Shown piece by piece: positions 22,421 to 31,200 of a DNA stretch of 34,553 nt. This stretch comes from Candidatus Bathyarchaeota archaeon ex4484_205 (lineage in GTDB: Archaea > Thermoproteota > EX4484-205): positions 1 through 34,553 of the forward strand of contig NJEE01000026.1 of the NCBI GenBank assembly GCA_002255045.1. Direction: 5' to 3'. The notes beneath the pieces are model-generated. The model was given only the letters and a program-made list of their open reading frames with translations, searched no databases and was not told the DNA's origin. The translations under genes were made by a program, and so were the position numbers. The number at the start of each line of letters is the position of its first letter. Positions within the stretch are counted from its first letter, which is position 1.

Positions 22421-25062
22421 TCATGGAGAGATAGGTTTGGTGATAGGATAGAAGGAGAGTTGGGAGCAAGATACTGAGGCAGTTGCAGGCTTTATTATCT
22501 CATTTGGAGAGTTCTCTGCCTCAACATATATTGCAAATTGTAGATCACCACTCACGTCTTTTCGATCTATTTGATATACGTCTATAGGTTGACCATTTAG
22601 CAAGTGGAGTATAACAATATTATCATTCTTTTCCCTGATTTCAAAGGTATGTAAACCTATGGTAGCAGGGATACTTAGAATGTTTTTATCTAGGAATTTG
22701 AATAATATGGAGGCTGAGGCATTTAGAGGACCCCCCTCTTTTGCAGCACCCATCTCCACGAAGACAGAGGTTATATTGACCGAGACACCCCAATTATCAC
22801 CTATATAATGGGTGATATAGGGAAGAGAAGAGTTGGTATTGTAAGATATGTTAGATCGGGAGGAAGATGTAGAAATTTGGAACGGACCATATGTTACATT
22901 ATAATTCACTTTACAGATTACTACCATTGGAATATTGTAGGCGATATAATCATTTAATGAGTCAAACCAGATTTTTCCGGATGAACGCCATACGATCGTG
23001 AAGTGGTTGCCTAGTGAAACTAGGTTTTTTACTTGTGGATAATTATTTCCAAAGACTCCCTCGATCATAATACGTGTGAGAAGAGTATCTCTACGTGGAA
23101 GCCAACGTACAACTCGTTGGTAATTTTGACGACCACCCCATCTGTCATAGACACCTAAGTTTACAAGTTCTGTGAAAAGATTCTTATCCCCAAATCTCTG
23201 TAAAGTTAGATTATGATATATATTCTCACCAGCTATTGGGATGTTATATCCTATTTCAGCCATCCATATCCATTTGACTTCTTCTCCACCCCATGCACCT
23301 ATATCCCATCCAATTGGTGAGAACACAAGAATATAAGACACGTTATATTTCTTTAGAAGAGGTAAAGCAAGAGTATCATTACCCATAAAGATTCTACCAA
23401 TTACAGCTATTTGGGTGCTATTTATTGTCGCATTATCTGCGAGTGAAGGACGGTCCCCTACGCCAGTTATCCAATAACCATAGTCCCACCAAGATAATAT
23501 AACAGAGCCGGGAGGGGTATTATCTCTCAACCAACCCAATGCCTCCAGCCAATCAGGGGCATATGTCTGATAAAGGGATGCTCCTGCAATGGAGACAGGG
23601 GTACCAATTCTCGGCTTAGCTAGGGAGATAGAGATGTAAGAGAAGGAGAGGATGAGGAGAACGATGGATACTACAATGTAGGTAGAATATTTTTCTGACT
23701 TCTCAGTGGGGAGTCTTCTTTTCTTCTTTATGCGTATCTTTGGCTTATAGGAGAGCACAGACTTCGCCAATGAAATTAATTCATGGATCCCCTGTGCACC
23801 CAGAATAGCAACAAAGGGAGCAAGAATAAGACCAATTCTAACCATCGTAGATGCGAAATAGATAGAGAGTAAAAAGCCTAGAGTGACAGTTATTTTCCCT
23901 TCATCTGGATGAAGAAAATTCAGGAAGCTTGCCAATAGGCCTAAAAGCAGAAGAAAACCGTGATCTTGAAACAGGGAGAACCATGTGGATACCTTGTGTT
24001 CTGCAACAGACTCCACAATCGGAATATAGAGACGTGAGGCAGGATTCAATATGGCGTATAATTTCTTTATCAGACCACCAAAGAGACCAGTATAAATTGA
24101 CAGATAGGCAAACAGAAGAAGAATGGGAATTATTGAAAGTAAGATAAATTCACGTCTTATTCTTAATCTGTTTAATATAGATGTTTTTTGAGTTAGGATG
24201 AAATCCAGAGATAGGTATATGGAGAGAACTAGAACTGGGATGAAAGTGACTGATGTCACCATAGAGAGACCCGGACGAGGAACTGAGAGCCCTATTAAAG
24301 TACCAAGAGACATCGTGATGATATAAGAAACTGTTAAGTTTCTATAATTCCCGTGAAGGATAATTAGGAGTATAGATGTGGCTGTAAATAGGGCTATATC
24401 AAAAATATAGGCAGTCCAAGAGATAGCGAGGTAACCATATGTTAGACCAGCCAGAATACTGAAAATAATGGAGGAACGGAGAGATGACTCTTTATTTATA
24501 GCTTTGATGAAAAAAAGGGTTGAAAGAACTATAAGAAAAACCCCTATTGTTTCATGTTTGAAAAACCCAAAATATGTTCTTTCAATGTGGCCACCACTTA
24601 GGGCCAGAAAGAGAGAAATGCAGTAATGAGATAAACAGAAAGTACCGTTATCATACCAGCAACTGGGGGAAAATGAATTGTTACATCCAGTAGGGAGGTC
24701 TTAACGCCAATTATGTTTAGGAGTTGGTAAATTACTGCTGCGGTTAGAGGCAGACCAGGCGGAGAGGAGGCAGCAGCATCACGGCCATAGGGATACCAGC
24801 TCATGGTATCATGCCAATTAAAAAAAGCAAAGAGACCATTATTTGCTATATATTCAGCACATCTATAGTGCCAATAGGGGTCGAATTCAGAGAGATAAAC
24901 ACCCCATCTGAAAGAAACCATTCGAACTACTAGGGCAATCAATAATGTGAGGATGAGGGCAAAATAGTGTAAGATATTCTGCCTTGAAAGATTTAAGGGA
25001 AGAATATTAGTTACACGTGTCAATATATATGATGGCTCGAGATATTTCTTTAGTTTAACCAA
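22421..25062 (-). CDS. aglB: Oligosaccharyltransferase AglB/STT3, interrupted by one frameshift
   Basis: Membrane enzyme that transfers lipid-linked glycan to Asn of secreted proteins. Two frames together make the gene. The N-terminal frame (25062-24598) has the first membrane helix and the catalytic SEFDPYWHYR motif. The second frame covers 24598 to 22421, with many membrane helices and the acceptor-binding WWDYGYW motif, followed by a beta-rich C-terminal domain. The frames meet near 24601-24615, where the first reads TTC TGG CCC TAA and the second CTG GCC CTA. One added base would give about 880 residues, normal for the family. Possible causes are a sequencing error, a real mutation or recoding. 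Start is TTG at 25062; a TATA box suggests a leaderless transcript. Confidence 0.88.
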
Positions 25063-25082
25063 GCTTAGTTTGGTTTAGCATC

Positions 25083-25097
25083 ACAATTATATTAAAA
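25083..25097 (-). promoter_or_regulatory. TATA box of aglB
   Basis: GTTTTAATATAATTG on the minus strand is centred about 28 bases upstream of the TTG at 25062, as expected for a leaderless archaeal mRNA. This supports TTG as the true start. Confidence 0.5.
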
Positions 25098-25133
25098 CTT
25101 TATTCCCCCTTATCTAGAGGAGCCTTAATAAGA

Positions 25134-25143
25134 TTTTATATAA
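25134..25143 (+). promoter_or_regulatory. TATA box of the isoleucyl-tRNA synthetase gene
   Basis: TTTTATATAA is centred about 36 bases upstream of the ATG at 25175, leaving a leader of about ten bases that contains AAAGGT as a weak ribosome binding site. Confidence 0.5.
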
Positions 25144-25174
25144 TGGATTTCAGGATGAATGTAAAGGTAATATT

Positions 25175-28144
25175 ATGGAATTGGAAAAAGTGACGGTAGA
25201 TACACAATACGAGCCCCTTAAGTTTGAGAGGGAAGTGAGAGAGTTCTGGAAGAAACATGAGATACCTCGCAGGCTCAGGGAGCTACGTGAAAGAAAGAAC
25301 ATTGGATATATGGGGTATGTGGAAGGACCGCCTACCATGAACGGCTACTGTCATGTGGGACATTCCCGAGGCAGAGCAATCAAAGATTTATGGTATAGAT
25401 TCAACACAATGAGGGGATATTACATATTATATAGAGCAGGATGGGACACGCAGGGGCTCCCAGTAGAGCTACAGGCTGAGAAAGAGCTCGGATTCAGGAA
25501 TAAGAAGGAAGCACTGGAGAAACTGGGAATGGAGAAGTTTATAAAGGAATGTAAGAGAATTGTACATGAATATAATAAACATTGGTTAAGAGTGGATAAG
25601 AAGTTTGGGATGTTTATGGATTATGACAAGGCATATTGGACATATAAGGACGAATATATGGAAAGGGAATGGAGATATCTGAAGGAGGCTTGGAAGAAGA
25701 AGCTTCTGGGAAGAGGATATAGGGTAGTAGCTTATTGTCCAGGATGTCAAACATCCCTAAGTAATGCAGAGGTAGGACTCGGATATGAGGAAGTCCAAGA
25801 TCCCTCAATTCTTTTTAAATTCAAGCTAAGGGGAGAAGACACATATTTGATAATCTGGACAACCATGCCCTTTACACTAATCACCAATGAAATGGTGGCG
25901 GTACACCCCAACGCAGTCTATGCTAAAATTAAGGTTGGAAGTGAGAGTTGGATAATTGTGAAAAACCGTCTCGAGGAAATACTGAAGAAGTTGGGAGTGG
26001 AAGAGTGGGAGATACTAAAAGAGATATACGGGAGGGAACTTGAGGGGAAAAAATACGAATATCCATTTTATGAGGAAGTGCCAAAGCAGAGGGAGTTGGA
26101 GCACCAGAATAAGTATATCCATACAGTTGTATGTGAGGAGTTTGTAGATATAGAGACAGCGACTGGAATAGTACATCTAGCACCAGCAAATGGTGAGGAG
26201 GATTTTGAAGCTGCACAGAAGAGGGGGGTACCTATTTTCGTACCATATGATGATGAGGTCAAATTTACAGAGGAGGCAGGGAATTTTGGGGGAGAATTTG
26301 CGAGAGACTGCGATAAAATAGTGATAGAAAAACTGAGGAAAAAAAGTCTTTTGCTCCAGGAGGAGACCATAACACACGAATATCCAACTTGCTGGAGATC
26401 ACATCATAAATTGGTATGGTTAGCTAGAAATGAATACTTCCTATGGACGGACAAAATAAATGACACAATTGTAAAGGCTGCAGAGAAAGTTGAATATTTC
26501 TATGAACCCCCAAAGAACAGATTCCTCAGCTTTCTTCGTGAGGCCAAACCTTGGTGTATATCGAGAGAGAGAACATGGGGAACACCTCTTCCTATATTTA
26601 AATGCAAAAAATGTGGAGAAACTGAATTGATAGCATCAAGAAGGGAGATAATAGAGAGAGGTGTGAGACTCCCAGATGGTGAAGATTTTGAACTTCATAG
26701 GCCGTGGATAGATAGAATAGAGCTACGTTGCATCAAATGTGGAGGGATAATGAAGAGGGAACCTTTCGTACTTGATACCTGGCACAATAGTGGTGCTGCC
26801 CCTTATGCGAGTCTTAGTGATGAGGAGTTTGAGAGGTACGTACCAGTAGAGTTTCTGGTGGAGGGAATAGATCAAACAAGAGGATGGGCGAATACCTTAC
26901 TCCTCTTACATGTAATACTAACGGGAAAGGCAGAGCCACCCTACAAAGCATTTCTCTTCTACGGATTAGTGTTGGATAGAAAGGGAAGAAAGATGGCGAA
27001 GAGTTTAGGGAATGTAGTACTTACAGAAGAGGTAGTAGACAATCATTCAGCAGATTTGTATAGATTTTATCTACTTTGGAAGACAGCTCCAATCGAGAAC
27101 ATGAACTTCGATATAGAGGAGATGTGGAAAAGACCTTACCAGGTTTTAAATACATTATTTAATCTCAATAAGCTCTTTCTGCAGAATGCCGGATATGACA
27201 ACTATACTCCATTGAAGATAGAGAATATCAAACGTTCCTCATTGAGGGTGGAGGATCTTTGGATATTATCGAGGTTACAGGGAGTAGTAAAGATTGTGAC
27301 GGAGAGTTTTGAGAAGGCCAGATATCATGTTGCATTGCGTGAAATGGAGAAATTTATAATAGAAGATTTGAGCAGAAAGTATATACCAATTATAAGAAGG
27401 GATCTATGGGAGGAAACAGAGAAGGCAACAGAGAGGAGGAAGATAATTTATACAGTACTATGGAAAGTTCTAAGAACACTTAATAGATTGCTGAATCCTG
27501 TAGCTCCCTTCCTCATAGAGGCAATTCATCAAAAAATTCATAGGATATTTGATAGAGAGCTACCTGAGAGTATTAATTTCGACAACTGGCCGGAGGTGGA
27601 GGAGATATGGATGAACACAGAGCTGGAGAAGGTGATGGAACAAACTTTCAAAATAATTGAGAGTATCCTCGCAGCGAGGCAGAATGCAGGAATTAAAAGA
27701 AGGTGGCCTTTGAAGTGGGTGAATATAGAGACAGATATGAATATAATGCCTACATTAGAGGTCATAAAGAGACTTACCAATGTCAAAGAGGTACTACTCA
27801 ATCAGAAGATAGAGGAAGAGAATGTAGAAATCGTTGAGGGGGATAAATATAAGATTTACTTATTTGTAGCAAGGGATGAGGAACTCATTTACGAGGGACT
27901 GGTCAGAGATATCGCTAGGAGGATCCAAGCACTCCGTAAAGAGAGAGGATATGAACCCACATATATACTTAGTATGGTGGAGATTTATGGAATAGAGAAA
28001 GAGTTAAGGAGATTAGAGAGGTATAGGGTGGAGTTAAAGAAACTTGTGAGAGCAAGAGAAGTAAAATTTGTAACTGAAAAAGAGGGAAATGAGTGGAGAA
28101 AATACAAGGTAAATGGAAAAACTATAGAGATAAGAATACAATAG
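25175..28144 (+). CDS. ileS: Isoleucyl-tRNA synthetase
   Basis: Charges tRNA-Ile. The 989-residue class Ia synthetase has the HIGH-type motif HVGH (residues 60-63) after EGPPTMNGY, the Ile-type AGWDTQGLPVE, an editing domain (LIIWTTMPFTLITNEMVAVH), a zinc site in FKCKKCGETEL, and a C-terminal anticodon-binding region with an RRWPLKWV block. The signature loop is KMAKS (near residue 606) instead of KMSKS, a mild variation. Length and motifs favour IleRS over ValRS or LeuRS. It is divergent from aglB. Confidence 0.95.
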   Translation: MELEKVTVDTQYEPLKFEREVREFWKKHEIPRRLRELRERKNIGYMGYVEGPPTMNGYCHVGHSRGRAIKDLWYRFNTMRGYYILYRAGWDTQGLPVELQAEKELGFRNKKEALEKLGMEKFIKECKRIVHEYNKHWLRVDKKFGMFMDYDKAYWTYKDEYMEREWRYLKEAWKKKLLGRGYRVVAYCPGCQTSLSNAEVGLGYEEVQDPSILFKFKLRGEDTYLIIWTTMPFTLITNEMVAVHPNAVYAKIKVGSESWIIVKNRLEEILKKLGVEEWEILKEIYGRELEGKKYEYPFYEEVPKQRELEHQNKYIHTVVCEEFVDIETATGIVHLAPANGEEDFEAAQKRGVPIFVPYDDEVKFTEEAGNFGGEFARDCDKIVIEKLRKKSLLLQEETITHEYPTCWRSHHKLVWLARNEYFLWTDKINDTIVKAAEKVEYFYEPPKNRFLSFLREAKPWCISRERTWGTPLPIFKCKKCGETELIASRREIIERGVRLPDGEDFELHRPWIDRIELRCIKCGGIMKREPFVLDTWHNSGAAPYASLSDEEFERYVPVEFLVEGIDQTRGWANTLLLLHVILTGKAEPPYKAFLFYGLVLDRKGRKMAKSLGNVVLTEEVVDNHSADLYRFYLLWKTAPIENMNFDIEEMWKRPYQVLNTLFNLNKLFLQNAGYDNYTPLKIENIKRSSLRVEDLWILSRLQGVVKIVTESFEKARYHVALREMEKFIIEDLSRKYIPIIRRDLWEETEKATERRKIIYTVLWKVLRTLNRLLNPVAPFLIEAIHQKIHRIFDRELPESINFDNWPEVEEIWMNTELEKVMEQTFKIIESILAARQNAGIKRRWPLKWVNIETDMNIMPTLEVIKRLTNVKEVLLNQKIEEENVEIVEGDKYKIYLFVARDEELIYEGLVRDIARRIQALRKERGYEPTYILSMVEIYGIEKELRRLERYRVELKKLVRAREVKFVTEKEGNEWRKYKVNGKTIEIRIQ

Positions 28145-28158
28145 AAGTAAGATAATAT

Positions 28159-28335
28159 TCAAAATATTATGATTTCAACTGAAGATTCGTCAAACTTTTC
28201 TGGTGAGAACGATAGTGAAACACCGCAATAGGAACATCGGAAATTATGCTCCTGTATTACCTCTAAAGGGGACTTCAAATCATCTCCTTCATACAACACA
28301 GAGCCACATTTTGCACAGAGTATACGTAGAGGCAT
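28159..28335 (-). CDS. Small zinc-ribbon protein, 58 residues
   Basis: An intact minus-strand gene of 59 codons starting with ATG at 28335. The protein has LCAKCGSVLYEG, then DDLKSPLEVIQEHNFRC and SYCG, two CxxC knuckles about 25 residues apart. Small archaeal proteins with the wording LYEGxDLKSPxEVI and two CxxC pairs are widespread and uncharacterised. It sits convergent to ileS (14-base gap) and divergent from the OSTC-like gene. Function unknown; nucleic-acid or protein binding is possible. Confidence 0.75.
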   Translation of the reverse strand: MPLRILCAKCGSVLYEGDDLKSPLEVIQEHNFRCSYCGVSLSFSPEKFDESSVEIIIF

Positions 28336-28394
28336 ATTTAGGATAATAAAATAAATCAGGAATATCTATAAAAGGTTTAAAGAATGGGAGATAA

Positions 28395-28406
28395 AATTAT
28401 TTAAAA
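28395..28406 (+). promoter_or_regulatory. TATA box of the OSTC-like gene
   Basis: AATTATTTAAAA is centred about 30 bases upstream of the ATG at 28431, giving a nearly leaderless transcript. Confidence 0.45.
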
Positions 28407-28430
28407 GGAGGGAGAAATAGAGGAAGTAGA

Positions 28431-28850
28431 ATGAGAAGGGACAGAGGGAGCATCTCCATATTTCACAACTTGAGAGGAATGCTAAATAAGTACCTTGCAT
28501 ATTTCGTAGTATTAGCTTCTTGTTTTCTATTAGGAGGAGGAATATATCTTCTGGTATATAGACCGGGAATCTTTATAAGGGGGGCTGGGGGACTAGGTGT
28601 CACCTTCATCTATAGAGGAGATACACTTTCACAACTCACCTTAGAGGGATTTTTTGTAGGATTCATGTATCTCATTGCATTGACAGGGTTATTCATTATG
28701 GTGAGAAGCAGAAGATTTATAGATAATCCATCAAGAATGACCAGAGACTTCTTTATCGGTTTTTCGCTAGCAATCATTGGAAGCTTGTTGATTTTCATGA
28801 TAGGATATTGGAAGGTTCCCTATTTGTATGGACGAATTTTTGGGATATAG
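28431..28850 (+). CDS. Three-helix membrane protein resembling OSTC / Ost3-Ost6
   Basis: A 139-residue membrane protein with helices at about 19-42, 72-94 and 107-127. From memory, the pattern follows eukaryotic OSTC and the C-terminal half of Ost3/Ost6: a GGGIYLLVYRPG turn after helix 1 (GGIIYDVIVEPP in OSTC), a soluble loop ending FIYRG, helix 2 starting LEGFFVGFMYLIALTGLF, a basic loop with NPSRMTRDFF, and helix 3 followed by KVPYLYG near the C-terminus (KLPGYLMG in OSTC). That subunit family links the oligosaccharyltransferase to the translocon. aglB lies 3.4 kb away. Family call is inference from motif layout; no search was run. Confidence 0.55.
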   Translation: MRRDRGSISIFHNLRGMLNKYLAYFVVLASCFLLGGGIYLLVYRPGIFIRGAGGLGVTFIYRGDTLSQLTLEGFFVGFMYLIALTGLFIMVRSRRFIDNPSRMTRDFFIGFSLAIIGSLLIFMIGYWKVPYLYGRIFGI

Positions 28851-28854
28851 AAGA

Positions 28855-29349
28855 TTACCAGGGATTTTTCTTCAAGCCTAGCTTATATGCAAAAAGGTTG
28901 GAGGATATGTGAAGTAGAAATGTGATGATATTTATTATTAGGAAGTCCCACAGAGATAGCGGAAATGGGAGAATAGGATAAGAAAAGATTATGGAGACCC
29001 ATAGGAAGTCGAGCTGATCAACTGGAGGAAATGGAGCACCAGGTTTCAGAGAAAATCTACGTTTGATGAAGGAACCAGCGAGATCACCCATGAGAGCACC
29101 AAAACTTAGAAGAAAGCCGAGTAAGGGATGCAGTTGAACTGACCCTACGATAGAGCCGACAACTATACCGGCTATGAAACCCTTTATAGTCTTATTGGGC
29201 CCAAATAGAGGATTATTATCCAAGAATAAACGACCACCATCTAAAGGTTTCCCACCACCAAAAATAACTGCACTAGCATTTGCTACATAGGCTGGTAGAA
29301 ACAGGTAAATCAACTTGGCAATATGAATAAGGGCATCTAGGTTATTCAT
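28855..29349 (-). CDS. carS: CDP-archaeol synthase (CarS)
   Basis: Membrane enzyme that activates archaeol precursor with CTP. The 164-residue protein has the DUF46 motifs: LPAYVANASAVIFGGGKPLD, then GPNKTIKGFIAG, and GDLAGSFIKRR with SLKPGAPFPPVDQLDF. There are about four to five membrane helices. The start overlaps the stop of the upstream KaiC-like gene by eight bases, so the two are co-translated. It ends four bases from the convergent OSTC-like gene. Confidence 0.92.
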   Translation of the reverse strand: MNNLDALIHIAKLIYLFLPAYVANASAVIFGGGKPLDGGRLFLDNNPLFGPNKTIKGFIAGIVVGSIVGSVQLHPLLGFLLSFGALMGDLAGSFIKRRFSLKPGAPFPPVDQLDFLWVSIIFSYPILPFPLSLWDFLIINIITFLLHISSNLFAYKLGLKKNPW

Positions 29350-29998
29350 TGGTACTCACACCCAACGAGAGAGACAGACCCATCCTACGACAACCTTTCA
29401 TGGCTTTAATGTAAATTTTTCCGCCGGGAGACTTCTCAAGCTTTATCACATTATCAGCCCACATCACGGGCAGCATAGAAAGGGGAATATCAGTCTCGTC
29501 AAGGAGGGGATCGATATACATTATAAATACTGAGTAGGTATCGTATTTTAAGGCGAAATATTTCAAAAAGGCAAAAATTCTGTTCATATGAGAGAAATCT
29601 ATGAATGAAGTTGGCTTCCTTTTAAGAATCAGAGAGACATAATAGATGGATTTCGGAATAACTATCAATATTAGTGATTCTTTCTTCACATGAAATTCTA
29701 TGAATTCGATGTCCTTTGATAAAGAACTGAGGGGAGAGGAATGTAGGAAATAGAAATTGTCCTCGCTTCCTCTAGATTGAAGTATAGAGGACAATGAAAG
29801 ATGAGACGGAGAAAAGGAAGAAACTAGAAAAACCTTTCTTTCCTCCTTTGAAAGAGCAGATTTAATTAGCATTTTAGGAAGATAAAAAAATCCATTGTAA
29901 GGGTATCCATAAATAACTGTAAAGGAGGAAGAAGACAAACCTCCTTCCAATATGTAATCAAAAAGAGGAATACCAAACTTTAATTTCTCCCTCTTCAC
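29342..29998 (-). CDS. KaiC/RecA-like protein with a degenerate Walker A
   Basis: A 218-residue protein that begins FGIPLFDYILEGGLSSSSFT, the classic KaiC/RadA-paralogue opening. Where a working P-loop would read GxxxxGKT, it has YGYPYNGFFYLPK, so the lysine-threonine pair is gone. A later strand (LILIVIPKSI) lacks the Walker B Asp. It is probably a non-ATP-binding adaptor. Its start is GTG at 29998, with AAAGGAGG 16 bases upstream, farther than usual. It is coupled to carS by overlap; whether it acts with carS is unknown. Confidence 0.72.
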   Translation of the reverse strand: MKREKLKFGIPLFDYILEGGLSSSSFTVIYGYPYNGFFYLPKMLIKSALSKEERKVFLVSSFSPSHLSLSSILQSRGSEDNFYFLHSSPLSSLSKDIEFIEFHVKKESLILIVIPKSIYYVSLILKRKPTSFIDFSHMNRIFAFLKYFALKYDTYSVFIMYIDPLLDETDIPLSMLPVMWADNVIKLEKSPGGKIYIKAMKGCRRMGLSLSLGVSTNE

Positions 29999-30068
29999 AT
30001 TTCTTTATCTAATTCCTCCTTTGATAAATTATTTTTGATACAGGTAAAGATGTAAATCTTAGAAGGTA

Positions 30069-31184
30069 ATGAGGAGAAAAGAAATTTCCATACAGAAAGG
30101 AGAAAATGTGCTTTTGGACGGCCCATCTAAATTAGAAGTACTAACAGGAGAAATAGAAATTTATGGAAAGATTTTGAAAAGGGGGGAGAATGTTATAGTG
30201 AGGAAGGATAAGAGAGTAGCTATTATACCACATGTTTCGAGCACCTTGAGAATAACTTCAGGGAGATTTTTTCTCACAGAGGATGAGGTAATTCCCTCAA
30301 ACTGGGTAAAAACATGTGAAAGAGTCTCTGAACTTAGAAGAGGAGAATCCGCCTTAATTATTGGGAAGGCAGATAGTGGAAAATCCACACTAGCAATTTA
30401 CCTGATAAACAAACTATTGGAGAAAAAAGAAAGAATCTTTTTCTTAGAGGGAGATATAGGTCAACCAGAGATCTGGGTGCCTACAACCATTTCAGGGATT
30501 TTTCTCGAAAGGGGGGTAATAGATTTGGAGGGATATTTCCCGTCTTTCATGGAGTTTGTGGGGGACATTACACCAAGAAAGGTTTACAGACGAAATATAA
30601 GATTAATAACCTTTCTGAATAAGTGTGGGAAAGAAGAAGCCCCTGTGATTATAAATAGTGATGGCTGGATAAGAAATGGAGGACTTGAACACAAAATCAA
30701 GTTGGCTAGACAGTTGAATCCACAGTTCATAATATCCTTTTTATCTGAACGTTTGAATAGTGATTTCAAAGAAATTGGGAGAGTAATCGAAGTTAATAGA
30801 CCTAAATACATAAAAAGGAGAGGAATGGAGGAAAGGAGGAAAAGGAGAATAAGAAAATATTGGAAGGCATTCTCCTCAGCTGTGTTGGATACTATAGAAA
30901 TAAAGGATTTGAAGATAGAGTTGGCAGAAATAGAGAGAGAAATAAAGTATGAAAAAGTGAGGAAGGTATTTGAGAGAGACAAGCTGAGGGGTATACTATG
31001 CGGATTATATGGTGAGGGTAAATGTATAGGGGTAGGCAGAATTATAGAGATGAATGAGGGGAGTATAACTCTCTCAGTAAATTATATCAAGAAAGAGAAA
31101 ATTGAGGGAATGGTACTCGGAAATATAATAATTGATAGTGAATTTAATGAATGGAGAGTCTCATGGGAGGATAAAATAGTTTAA
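30069..31184 (+). CDS. Clp1/Grc3-type polyribonucleotide 5'-hydroxyl kinase
   Basis: Phosphorylates the 5'-OH ends of RNA. The 371-residue protein has an N-terminal beta domain (LTGEIEIYGKILKRGENVIV), the P-loop GKADSGKST (residues 99-107) and the Clp1/Grc3 signature FLEGDIGQPE, with QLNPQFIISF further on. Such kinases act on tRNA splicing products and other RNA ends, a plausible role here given the many tRNA introns. ATG at 30069 after GAAGGT. The xpd gene starts 16 bases after its stop. Confidence 0.9.
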   Translation: MRRKEISIQKGENVLLDGPSKLEVLTGEIEIYGKILKRGENVIVRKDKRVAIIPHVSSTLRITSGRFFLTEDEVIPSNWVKTCERVSELRRGESALIIGKADSGKSTLAIYLINKLLEKKERIFFLEGDIGQPEIWVPTTISGIFLERGVIDLEGYFPSFMEFVGDITPRKVYRRNIRLITFLNKCGKEEAPVIINSDGWIRNGGLEHKIKLARQLNPQFIISFLSERLNSDFKEIGRVIEVNRPKYIKRRGMEERRKRRIRKYWKAFSSAVLDTIEIKDLKIELAEIEREIKYEKVRKVFERDKLRGILCGLYGEGKCIGVGRIIEMNEGSITLSVNYIKKEKIEGMVLGNIIIDSEFNEWRVSWEDKIV

Positions 31185-31200
31185 GAACAAAGTATTATAG

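Noticed and set aside
24598-24616. Programmed minus-one frameshifting in aglB
   Set aside because: No X XXY YYZ slippery heptamer or clear downstream structure is seen; a missing base is simpler. Kept only as a possibility in the finding.
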